The position numbers and the translations under genes were made by a program. Shown piece by piece: positions 36,629 through 46,862 of a stretch of DNA of 64,000 nucleotides (its first letter is position 1; each line of letters opens with the position of its first letter). The notes under the pieces are model-generated. The model searched no databases. It saw only the letters and a program-made list of their open reading frames with translations, and was not told the origin of the DNA. Source of the stretch: Ectobius pallidus (Eukaryota > Arthropoda > Insecta > Blattodea > Ectobiidae). The DNA is taken from the NCBI GenBank assembly GCA_964059195.1, contig CAXKWD010000002.1, forward strand, positions 167,716,559 through 167,780,558. Direction: 5' to 3'.

Positions 36629-37000
36629 AAGTGCCAGTATGGTACTTTATGAGATTGTGTGTGGGGGACGAAAAATGTCTGTCCGGCCGTCTGTCTGTCT
36701 GTCTGTCCGTGTGTCTGTACGCGCCATAACTCAAATACGCTCTATTGGATATTCTTGAAACTTGGTATACGCATTTATAATGTCCAGGGGAAGAACCCTA
36801 TTGTTATTGAACCAAATCGGTTCACCGGTACCAGCGTCAAACCCAATTTAGTGTTTTTATTTAAAAGCTCCATAACTCAAATACGCTTTATCGGATTTTC
36901 ATGAAACTTGGTATACACATTTATAATGTCCATGGGAAGATGTCTGTTGATATTGAACCTAATCGGTTGACCGGTACCGAGTAACGACTAATTAAAGGTC
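36629..37000. repeat. Dispersed repeat with internal duplication and (CTGT)n
   Basis: Begins AAGTGCCAGTATGGTACTTT, then CTGTCTGTCTGT. The phrase ATAACTCAAATACGC and the ~110 bp after it occur twice in tandem (36727 and 36871). The same module occurs at 42311-42520, inside another hAT element. Confidence 0.75.
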
Positions 37001-37085
37001 ACATGTTTTTTAATTTTTGTCTACCGGTATAATTTGACAGTTAACACTATTCCTTCACTTATGCTTATCAAACGACACCGTCAAA

Positions 37086-37195
37086 CTGACTGAGTTGGCC
37101 AAATGGCAACGCCTTGGACTCGTATTCTGGAGGTCCCCGGGTGAAATCCCGGAGCCGGCCGATTTGACATGGATTTTTTTTATTTTATTTTTATG
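37086..37195 (+). repeat. tRNA-derived SINE, family 1, truncated copy
   Basis: A tRNA-like head (CTGAGTTGGCCAAATGGCAA as A-box region; GGTGAAATCCCGG as decayed B box) is followed by GATTTGACATGG, the family body seen also at 41709 and, inverted, at 38430. The copy breaks off in a T-rich stretch. Confidence 0.75.
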
Positions 37196-38429
37196 TGAGT
37201 GCGCGATTGTCAAGGTATCACAAATCTGTAGTTCTGCTGACGCTGGTCGATTTTAATCTGATTAGAAAAACTTATTTTCTGCATATCATAATTCCAATTA
37301 GAATTGATTCAACAAAAACATACTGGCACTTTGTTATATCAGTTTACCTGATTTTATTTAAAAGTGAAACATTGTCTTCATAGTGACTAAATAAGACTAA
37401 CTGTTCATTCAAAATATTTACTTTTCTAAAATAGTCTTGTACAAATAGTAAAAAATTGTTTTAAGCTAAGTTTATAAAATTAAAACAACTTAATTTGGCA
37501 AAATAAACATATTTTTCAACTTTGGCATTGGGCTTAACTAAGTATATTTTTAACGCCAAAAATACTTATGAAATATGCTCAAAGTTAAAAATCTAATATG
37601 TGAAAAAGAACAAAAGAAACTTTTGTATATGAAAAATTCAGTGTACTCAATGTACTGTATAATTTTTCAAGTAACAATCATATTTTAAAACTTAAACATT
37701 TATTGTAGTGTATTCAATTGTTATATTTCCCTAAGTATTTGTATCATCTGGCTGGGGGCAGGCCCTTTGGGTCCCCTCCAAGGCTAAGTCCCTGTTCAAA
37801 TTTATACGGCTTTTTATACTAGTATAGCCAGTATTTTGTTATTGTAATTGTAGGTACTGTTTTTTATTATTTTATATTTGTAATTGTACAATTAATTGTA
37901 ATTATCCAGGTTAAATGGAAGTGGAGGCCTAACACAGTCCTTAATTGCACAGTTTGATATTAATCCCTTATGTCCCAGAACTATTTTTGTTTTAAAACTA
38001 AGATTTCCATTCATAAATTGGCTAAGGGAGTCCTAAAGAATATAAAAATTTTAGTCATTTTACTTTCCTTTCCTGTATGTACCCAAAGACGTGTTGCCAT
38101 ATGGCAACCCTGGGTCGTATTAGGAAAAATCTGTACAAGGGTAAAAAATATTATATTAACTTATTTTATTAATTCTTTGTGGTTATCAACAGTGAAGGAC
38201 AACAAATATTTTAATATTAATTTGAACATGTTTACGTTCTTTATTTTGTATAAATTGTCATAAATGTCACCACTATTTTACACAATTTGGCAGTTATATT
38301 ATAAAAAAAGTATTATGGAACTGTTCCTATGGTTTCAACCTATTTCAGTCTGGAGGAAATAAGTAAAGTTATTAGTAATATCATTCATTCAAAGGGATTT
38401 GTTTTTTTTTTAAGTTGTATTTATACACC
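37196..38429. other. AT-rich intergenic DNA, no gene seen
   Basis: Short frames only; no paired ends recognised. Confidence 0.55.
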
Positions 38430-38732
38430 TTTTAGCCACGAGGCCATATCAGGAGTTCGGAATCTGTGTCTATACAGTAGAGCAGGCCATGGAACTATTC
38501 ATTGTCAATTATTTTCTATTATTAGTGTATTTTATGGAGTAATTTTCAACTTATATTAATTTTAAATGGATATGACACAGGATGAAATGATGAGGATGAT
38601 TCATGGTATGTAAAATCCAATTCGGCATTTGCTTTTACGACTGGGGAAATCATGAAAAAACCCATGTCAAATCGGTGGCCCACAGGTTTTGAATCTGGGA
38701 CCTCCCGAATTTGGTATTCTTATCATACTGTG
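38430..38732 (-). repeat. tRNA-derived SINE, family 1, minus-strand copy
   Basis: The reverse complement carries a B-box-like GATTCAAAACC, ATTTGACATGGGTTTTTTC, CCCCAGTCGTAAAAGCAAATG and a downstream segment that matches the plus-strand copy at 41709-41995. The tRNA-like 5' head is incomplete. Confidence 0.8.
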
Positions 38733-40084
38733 GGGTGGAATAAGTAGCTTCAGTTCTGTGACTCGACACAAACGTCTACTGAAAGATGAAATGGATGGTT
38801 CGGAGTCAGAAATTTCCAATACCTATGTTTCTATATTTTGAAAATATCCAAAAGCTATATTTTCAGCTGAAGGAATTAGAAGTAACGTCAAAAGTCACGA
38901 TCGAAAGGTACATGGTTTATAGAAATCACGTCCATACCAGCTACCAATCGAGATGTGACTTGTAAGTTAAATCTAGCATTAAATAACAAACTCTGGATAT
39001 CAGCCAAAATCATAATCTATTCTAGGTTAATTTGTTATAGGTAATTGTTCTTGATTCGGTGACATCTTTTCAATTGAGTCCATACATCGACCTACATGAA
39101 CACTATTTCACAATTTGCTTTCAATTGGCCAGGTCACAATTTTTCTGAAATACCACCTTCTTCTTCCTCAGCATCAAGTTCCAATTATTATGTCATTTTT
39201 ATCTCAGGGGGCTTTATGTATAATAGCTGTGATTTTGGTTTGGCTGAAATATTTCGTATAAATAGTGGAGAACATAGTTTAGTGAAAAGCTCCTAAAATA
39301 AAGTAAAATCGTTCGATCATTCTTCCAATATTGAATAAACGCTTTTTGCATAAAAATATACCCTTTCGAATTGCCTCCTCCAATTAGTATCCTCATGAGG
39401 CTCATCTGATTTCATGTAGGCCCATTATTGTTCAGAAAGGGTGCTGAGGTCCCGGGTATCAAACACAGAATATTGAAATCTATAGCCAATCAAGAACACG
39501 TAAAGAAAAACCATCAAGAAAGAAACAAACAAACAAAAACACTCAAAATGGCCCAGCGTTGCCATATGGTAACACGGCCAAAAGAGCATTACAGTGTTTT
39601 GCAGATGACAAGCCCTATGTCCTTCAACTGCATAGATACGCGGTCCAATCAGAGACGGCGAGACGGAGGGAAGACTCTTACTGCAAGCGGTAGTCTTTTA
39701 GCCCGTACACGTGATTGGCGGTGAAGGAAAAGGCTTCTCATATGAAAAATACTGTAGAAATAACTATTAAATTTGAAACTGTCTAAAATCTATTTCTAGA
39801 GTAAAACAAGACTAAATTTTATTTCAGATATTCACTAAGATAAACAAAAAGTTGGATAAGAAGTATGAACAAAATCATCATTTCCTTGACATGTCACTGC
39901 GACGTATTACTCTGGCACCCCAACTTTAAGACCTTATCACGATGCAACCACACAAACTACTTAAATCACGAGGCATTCCAAGAAATACACGTTTATGTAG
40001 AATGATAACAGATATCAGACATCAACATCAACATTTTGCCCATACAGTATGAACAAAGTAACAGTGGGACATGTATAATTAACA
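38733..40084. other. Intergenic DNA, no gene seen
   Basis: A slightly GC-richer patch at 39550-39720 has no recognisable coding content. Confidence 0.5.
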
Positions 40085-40171
40085 TACGAGGGAGAATCAA
40101 ATGAAAACCGCAATAATTTTTTTTTTTCATTATTTTACTGCAGGAAGATTGTTTGCTTGTACATTATTTTT

Positions 40172-40448
40172 CTACATAGTCCCCTCCCAGTTCAATGCAC
40201 TTATGCCATCAGATAGGAAGTGCTTCAATACCGCATGAGAAAAATTATTCTGGTTGACACTGTAGACACTCATGCACCGCCGATTGGATGTCTTCATCAG
40301 ACTTGAACTTCTGCCCTCCAAGGAGCTCCTTTTGTGGAAATCTGATGGTACCAAATCTGACAAGTATGGCAGATGTGGGAGGCACTTGACGCATATGTCG
40401 TCGATGGTTTTCATGGTTGTACAGGCAGCATGAGGATGGGCAAAACAC
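40172..40448 (-). pseudogene. Mariner transposase C-terminal relic (left arm)
   Basis: Two overlapping minus frames together show a mariner C-terminus: SDLVPSDFH, then LLGGQKFKSDEDIQSAVHEC and near the end ALNWEGTM-type sequence shifted by a frameshift. The catalytic core and DNA-binding part are missing. Confidence 0.8.
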
Positions 40449-40504
40449 CTGCTCTCAGCAACCCTCTTCGCTTTGTCACCATCATATTTCCAAATCTATG
40501 GTCC

Positions 40505-40690
40505 GTTAAAGGATCTCCTTGGAGGGCAGAAGTTCAAATCTGATGAAGACGTCCAATCGATGGTGCAGGAGTGACTGCAGCGTCAACCAAAATAATTTTT
40601 ATCAGCCGGTATCGAAGCTCTTCCTATCCAATGGCGTAAGTGCATTGAACTGGGAGGGGACTATGTAGAAAATAAGGTACAAGCAAACAT
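40505..40690 (+). pseudogene. Mariner transposase C-terminal relic (right arm)
   Basis: The plus strand repeats the relic of the left arm in opposite orientation (LGGQKFKSDEDVQSMVQE, then a stop; CIELGGDYVE near 40650). It is broken by stops. Confidence 0.75.
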
Positions 40691-40757
40691 TCTTCCTGCA
40701 GTAAAATAGTGGAAAAAAGTTAGCCAAATTGCAGTTTTCATTTGATTCTCCCTTGTA

Positions 40758-41708
40758 TAATCTTAGATGAAGTGACAAGTCTTATGGCTTTTATGCTCAA
40801 ACAAACGATTATAAAAAATGAATAAAATAAAAGAGATTTGTGTTTCCTGACTAGCGCATGCTATAGTATGCACGCACGTTTACTAAATTGCCATATGGCA
40901 TCTCTGGGACAAATTGGGTTAAAGGTGATATATACAGTACCAGGGGCGTATTCAGAGGGGGGCTGTGGGGGCTACGGCCCCCCTCCGAAACGTTAAATCA
41001 TGCTAATGTGTTGCACATAAGGGTACTTTAATTTCTCAGATAGTAGACAGTTTAATTCCACGTCTTGACTCATAAAATGTGAAAGGCGAATCGTGAAACA
41101 GAAATGCCAACACTCCTTTGCCAGTATGTAGAAAATTCAGCTTAATATCGAATTTTTACTTAAGCAGCTCAAGCTGGCATGAAATTATGAACACATAGTT
41201 AGCTTAGCTACTAACGCTAACAGCTGATGAAGCTGGCAGTGGTGCATCTCGGGTATATTATAGCGGCAGAGCGAGCAGTGTTTGAAATGGTGCTTGATAA
41301 ATTTTCCAATAGTGGGAAAGCAAGAAAACCTAATTTTGATCTAACTTTTAATGCCTTTATTTTAGATTACCGTGACGTACACATAAACAAACAAACCTGC
41401 TTGCTTTGTTTGAGTATCGTTGTGTAGTTACGTTATTCTAACGTGTGAAGATTCAATATAATTGTATGTGATAATTAGGGCTTGGAAGTTCATGAAATGC
41501 CATGTTTTCTCTGAAACATCACAAACAATGCCAGGATATGGTGTAAATTCGCCTCAGCATAAAATGAAGAAAAACAGCTTATTTTTATTTTGTTTTTTTT
41601 TTTCAGTATTTTATTCTGTACTACAGTAGTCATTTTTTTTTAAATTTTCTTTCTTTCGTTGTATTTTTCCCTATTTGTCTTCATACTGTAAAAAACAACA
41701 TTACAACA
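40758..41708. other. Intergenic DNA with a possible transposon start
   Basis: CCAGGGGCGTATTCAGAGGGG near 40942, followed by the self-complementary GGGGCTACGGCCCCCC, looks like a transposon terminus, but no matching far end was found. Confidence 0.4.
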
Positions 41709-41995
41709 AACTGAGCGAGGTGGCCGAGATGGTAACGTTTTGGACTCGCATTTGGAAGGTCCCAGGTTCAAATCCCTGGGCCGAGCAATTTGACATGGGT
41801 TTTTTTTTCATTGTTTCCCCAGTCGTAAAGGCAAATGCCGAATTGGATATCATCCTCACTATTTCATCCTGTATCATATCCATTTATATTTAAATACACC
41901 GACAATAGAAACAATTGAAAAGCAATAGTTACATGGCCTACCCTACTGTACAGACACAGATACTGAACTCCTGATATAGCCTCGGAGCTAAAAGG
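41709..41995 (+). repeat. tRNA-derived SINE, family 1, best copy
   Basis: Head: GAGCGAGGTGGCCGAGATGG (A-box region) and GGTTCAAATCCC (B box), 45 bases apart, as in an RNA polymerase III type 2 promoter. Body: ATTTGACATGGG, a T-run, CCCCAGTCGTAAAGGCAAATG and a 3' domain ending near AGCTAAAAGGAGTATAG, shared with the inverted copy at 38430-38732. Confidence 0.88.
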
Positions 41996-42177
41996 AGTAT
42001 AGTTTTATTTTATTATAAACATTTAATTTATACAGTTTTTTTAATTATAACAGCTGGGGAAAAAATTACATTTTCCTACATAAAAACAAAGCGATCTCAT
42101 AATTTTTAGCTATGAAGCATTCATTAAAAAAGGAAACATAGCAATATTAGAAAACATAATATTAAAGTAGCAATATA

Positions 42178-42891
42178 CAGGGCCATGGAAAGAAAGCAAG
42201 GGCCCCAGTGAAAAATTTTCCCGGGCCCCCGTCAAATATTAAATTCACTACCCAACTCGCCATTTATAATGTATGCATCAAAAAGATTATGTAATGATAT
42301 TAGATAATTATTAAGTGCCAGAATGGTACCGGTACTTTATGAGATTGTCTGGTAGACAGGATTGTCTGACTGTCTGCTGTCCGTGTGTCTGTAAGCGCGA
42401 TAACTCAAATACGCTTTATCGGATTTTCACAAAACATGATGTACCATTTATAACGCCCATGGGACGAAGGTTATTGATTTTGGACCAAAACGGTTAACTG
42501 ATGCCGGGCAGGAAACGGAAAAATACATTAAAATGTTTTAATGAGGAACAATTTTATCTGTATGTACCAGTTTAATTTTTTGAAAATTATTATTTTAAAT
42601 GCCGAACGTTAGTGAGGGCTACTATTGAGTCCAAAAGGACTTGTGCTTCTACTTTTTCAAAAAAAGCGATTTTTCTTCAAGATTAATCCGTTTCAGATGA
42701 ACTGATAATTCCATGTCATCGTTATATGACAGGACAATGCAGATAAAATAAACACATAAAACATAACTTAAGCTGTTTATTGACTTATAATCAATTTTAT
42801 TTTAGAGTAAATCTAGAAAGTAAAAAATAAAACCTGGTCGGCCTGGGCCCCGGTGCTGCAGACCGGCTGCCCCTCCCTCTCGTCGGGCCTG
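42178..42891. mobile_element. hAT-type non-autonomous element, 714 bp
   Basis: Ends CAGGGCC and GGGCCTG with a looser inverted match further in. The 8-bp direct repeat GCAATATA flanks both sides exactly (42170-42177 and 42892-42899). It holds the module also found at 36629-37000. Confidence 0.85.
42311..42520. repeat. Dispersed repeat, second copy, inside a hAT element
   Basis: AAGTGCCAGAATGGTACC, CTGTCCGTGTGTCTGTA, ATAACTCAAATACGCTTTAT and CCCATGGGA follow in the same order as at 36629. Confidence 0.75.
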
Positions 42892-42956
42892 GCAATATAA
42901 AACACTTAAATCTTGTTATTTGTTTATTATTATTCATGATTATACTACTGTACATT

Positions 42957-43960
42957 CCCTTAGTTAGGCTGATCAAAATGTGTCTTAATGAAACCTATAG
43001 CAGAGTCAGGGTAGGTAAATTTATATCAGATAGGTTTGCCATTAAAAGCGGCTTGAAGCAAGGAGATGCTTTTACTTTTTAATTTCACTTTGGAATATGC
43101 CACTTTAAAAGTTCAGGAAAACAAGGTAAGCCTAGAATTAAATGGTAGTCACCCGATTTTAACTTATGCAGATGACGTCTGTCTGCTGGGCGATGTCATA
43201 AACACAATCGAGAGAAATGCAGAAAGTCTTTTCAATGCCTGCACAAATGTTGGATTGGAAATTAATTAAGAAAAAACTAAATATATGGTAATGAAGCATC
43301 AATATAATGTGCTACAAAATATTTAAAAAGCTGGTAAATCATTTGAACAAGTGGAGAAATTCAAATATCTGGGAGCAATTCAATACAAATAATATCAAGG
43401 TAGAAATTAAGTGCAAACACAAATCAGGAGATGCTTGTTTGTATGCAATTCAAAAACTCGTATCTTCTCGTCTCCTGTCCAGAAATCTAAAAATAAAAAT
43501 TCATAAGACAATATTATCCTATTATATGGATGTGAGACATGGTCGCTTACTCTTCGGGAAGAACATAATGTGAGAGTGTTGGAAAACAGGTTGCTTAGGA
43601 AAAAATTTGGACCTAAGAGAGATGAAAATGGGGACTGCAGAAAACTGCATAACGAAGAGCTTCATAACCTGTACTCTTCACTGGATATAGTAAGGGTAAA
43701 TAAATCACGGAGGATGAGATGAGCTGGACATGTTGAGCATATGGGGGAGGAAAGACATATCTAAAAAATAATGACTGGGAGACCCGAAGGGAAAAGACCA
43801 CTTGGAAGACCTGGACGCGGGTGGGGGACAATATTAGGATAGATTTAAGGGAAGTCAATTTTGCGAGGGATGGTTGGATGGAGTTAGCTCAGAATAGGGT
43901 TAAATGGCGGGCTCAGGTAAGCGTGACAATGAGCCTCCGGGTTCCTACAAATAGATAGTA
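42957..43960 (+). pseudogene. Non-LTR retrotransposon reverse transcriptase, 3' fragment
   Basis: Broken frames spell the C-terminal half of a LINE-type polyprotein: FAIKSGLKQGDA, the polymerase core TYADDVCLLGD (Tyr-Ala-Asp-Asp at 43165-43176), then KYLGA-type and VRKTILSYY-type thumb sequence, LHNEELHNLYSS, RRMR-AGHVEHMGEE and GRPEGKRPLGRP. This order is the common insect endonuclease-type LINE with a C-terminal Arg-rich tail. The 5' part is absent, as in most LINE insertions, and several frameshifts and stops make it inactive. The clade (RTE-like or other) cannot be fixed from this piece. Confidence 0.85.
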
Positions 43961-45200
43961 CTGTATTCCTTTAGCTTGCTAAGGCATTTTCTATTGCCAT
44001 TGAATAAGTAATTAAGTACATTCCCTTTTTTCAAATATGTATTTAGAAATGTTAAGTAATTTCTTCAATTTGTCATGTCATATTTTCATAAATTTGAGGT
44101 CATTTAAAGGTAATTTTTCAGGCGTCAACTTCTGAGGCTTAGTGATAATAGTGAAAAATCTTGGATAGACAATAGACAATAGACAATAGACAAGTTTATT
44201 CGTCGTTAAGCATATCACAAGAAATGCAATAGACTTCGTCAGGTAACAGTAATTGACAATAGACAATAGACAAGTAGGCTACCAGCCTACTACTCATACA
44301 ATATGGCCTTTTTTAAAAGGCAACATAACCTATTTATGTCTTAACAGCACAAATAGTCAGACTGTGCAATGTTTTTATCAGTGTATTCAGTTAATGAGAG
44401 ATTTTAATTTTTCTAAGCATTTGAACAATTTAAACTTCAAGGTCTATAGATGTAGGCCATTTATTGACGGAACTTGGCCGCATGTTCTTGAAACAGTTTC
44501 CCGGCAGCTGATCCCGCATCGACCGCCTGCGTGAAACGACATCGCTTGGTTGCTGTGCTTCCTCTGGCTGGAATATGGCCTAGCACGGCCTCGAGTGCAG
44601 TATGTTCATTATTCTCTAGCTGTTTAGTTAATATTAATCAGAACACACTTTTGATAATTCCTTATTCTATTTTTGAATATAAAATTATCCCGAAAATGTG
44701 GGAGTAATTTATTAGAAAAAGAAATCCTTGTAATATTTAGGCTACTGTACTATTCTGAACGTATAAATAAAAGTCATTAATGTAACAATTTTAATACTAG
44801 CAAGGTAATTGACTGTTCTAGAACAGATTTCAGTTTTTAAAATACTTATAAATTACTTTTACTTGTTAATGTAGAGTGTTGATAAATAAAACAAAAATTA
44901 ACCATCTTGAGTGTGTCTCAACTTCCGCATTCACAATAATCGTATAAATTTAACTAGGCTTCCACAGTAACCTCAAACTGAACTCGATTTCTAGACGTAA
45001 TTATTTAATTTCTGCTGTAGGTAGGTCTGCGAAAATATTGCCAAGTAAATGGTGTAAAAATATGTTGCACAAACTTTCTCGCATATACGTGAGCACAGAA
45101 AAAGTAAATTATAGAGACAATAAAATTTTATTTATTACATTTTCATAAAACTAACAAGTATCTAGAACGGAAAGTATAAGGGTCGATCTTTATGTTCAAT
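43961..45200. other. AT-rich DNA with two short CAATAGA tandem runs
   Basis: (ATAGACA)n occurs at 44163-44191 and again at 44251-44275, about 60 bp apart in the same orientation. Nothing else is recognised. Confidence 0.6.
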
Positions 45201-45212
45201 GCTTTTACCGTG

Positions 45213-45213
45213 A

Positions 45214-45260
<47 letters not shown>

Positions 45261-45293
45261 TAACAATAATAATAATAATAATAATAATAATAA
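45213..45293. repeat. (AAT)n microsatellite
   Basis: About 27 AAT units with two AAC interruptions. Confidence 0.95.
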
Positions 45294-45399
45294 CTTGGGG
45301 TTTGCATGGTTTTCTCAATCTCAAAGGCCAAAATGCAGGATACATTGAGATACATTGAGCCGAACAATAGAAGCAAATGCTGCACGAATGAGTTATTAC

Positions 45400-45485
45400 A
45401 AGAGTTTACTGGTAAATTTCGGTGGCCACGAAATTTTATTTGAACCCAGGACCTCTTCCCTATTACCCCATACCACCTCGCTCTA
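45400..45485 (-). repeat. Possible decayed tRNA-like SINE head
   Basis: On the minus strand GAGCGAGGTGGTATGGGG and GGGTTCAAAT follow at the spacing of A and B boxes, and the first resembles the family 1 head. The body is missing. Confidence 0.4.
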
Positions 45486-46284
45486 ATTGATTTTGGTGTG
45501 TTCATTATGACTGTGGTAAACTGCTACATTTCACAACAATATCTAGATTATAGTATTCTTGTTACTATGGGCAACAGAAGAATATTCATGTTTGTTCTGA
45601 AATTCGCATTTAAGTCATGTTATTTCGTTTTTATCTTGATACCTATTAATTTTATAAATAAATGGGTTTAACAAAAAATTTTCTTTTTAATTTTCCCTAC
45701 AACTTGACTGTACTAAATTTCCATGTATCGCCCAATGTAATGGAAATAGCCTAGAAAAATTGAAAATGAATACGAGTAAAGTACTCTCTAAGTCATTTTT
45801 GCAGAGAAACGGATATAGCTATTTTATTAGTCATAGATAAGAGTTTCTAATTTTAAATTTTTATTAAAATCGTTAGAGCCATTTTCACAAAAATAAAAAT
45901 AAAAAAAATAAAATAGAAATAAAAAAATAATAAAAAAAAAAAAAACTTTTATGAAAAGTCCCCTTAATATTTCAGTTATAAAACTCAATTTCTGGGCGGT
46001 TCGATAAAATTCCGAAAAAGCCCTTAATTAAAAGAATGAAGTATATACAATGAACCGTTTACCCGCTGTGCTTGTCCACAGACAGACGGACAGACGTCAT
46101 TCCAAAAACATTTTTTTCGGTTTCTAGGCATCGTGAAACAAGTTTACCCGGTGTTGTCTCATTTTCGATTTTTTGTCACGATCACAATACTATCTCTATA
46201 CTTCGTATATGCGAGAAAGTAAAAATAGGAAATATAGTCTTTTTAATTAGTGCCATATAAAATTGGTGTTCATTGAGTCTGATG

Positions 46285-46505
46285 ATGGTGGTGATGATGA
46301 TGATGATTATTATTATTATTTTGATTATTTATCATAAAAAAGTATTATTATTATTATTATTATTATCATTTATAATAAAACCTTATTATTTAATAATCAT
46401 ATTAATAATATTATTATATTATAATAATTGATTTAATAATAATAAAATTAATAATATTATTTATAATGTAACTATTATTAAATTATTGTAATAGTTATTA
46501 TTAAT
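46285..46505. repeat. ATT/AAT-rich low-complexity tract
   Basis: Begins in (GAT)n, continues as (ATT)n and degenerates into mixed AAT/ATT that can fold on itself. Confidence 0.9.
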
Positions 46506-46801
46506 GAAACTCAAAAAGAGCGAAATTGTTCCAAAAGCCACTTCGAAATTTGATTACAGAAATACTAACCAAATTATTTAATCTCTACCTAGACAAATTT
46601 CTCATAATTAATGCCTAATACGTTTCTTGGTTAAAGAGCTGTCAGAGCTGTCATTCTGGCTAACAACAATGAAAAACCTCCGAAATGTGGATTTGAGAGG
46701 AATCTCAACTCATTAATCAATAAGATTCGATGAGAGTTCCAATAACGTCAGGAACCGATGACTGTTTCCCACAAGTTTTGGTGAGAGGAGTAAAACAATT
46801 C

Positions 46802-46821
46802 GATTATTATTATTGCTGTTG

Positions 46822-46862
<41 letters not shown>
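46802..46862. repeat. (ATT)n microsatellite
   Basis: Continuous ATT repeats, preceded by a short (GTT) part. Confidence 0.95.

Larger units (their letters stand above)
40087..40755. mobile_element. Fold-back element made of two opposed mariner 3' ends
   Basis: Long inverted arms: the left begins CGAGGGAGAATCAAATGAAA and the right, inverted, CAAGGGAGAATCAAATGAAA. TA flanks both ends (40085-40086 and 40756-40757). Each arm of 250 bp or more carries the same C-terminal mariner transposase relic, on the minus strand in the left arm and on the plus strand in the right arm. The whole can fold into a long hairpin. It fits a non-autonomous Tc1/mariner derivative that moved using its two like ends. 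Confidence 0.88.

Noticed and set aside
39428..39724. A 98-codon frame in a GC-richer patch
   Set aside because: No similarity recognised; likely part of an unknown repeat or chance.
40942..41000. Left end of another DNA transposon (CAGGGGCGTATTCAG)
   Set aside because: No matching inverted end or target duplication could be found.
41711..41785. A genuine tRNA gene
   Set aside because: The tRNA-like head is fused to a SINE body found in two other places in the window.
45143..45505. Poly-Tyr minus frame
   Set aside because: Produced by the (AAT)n microsatellite.
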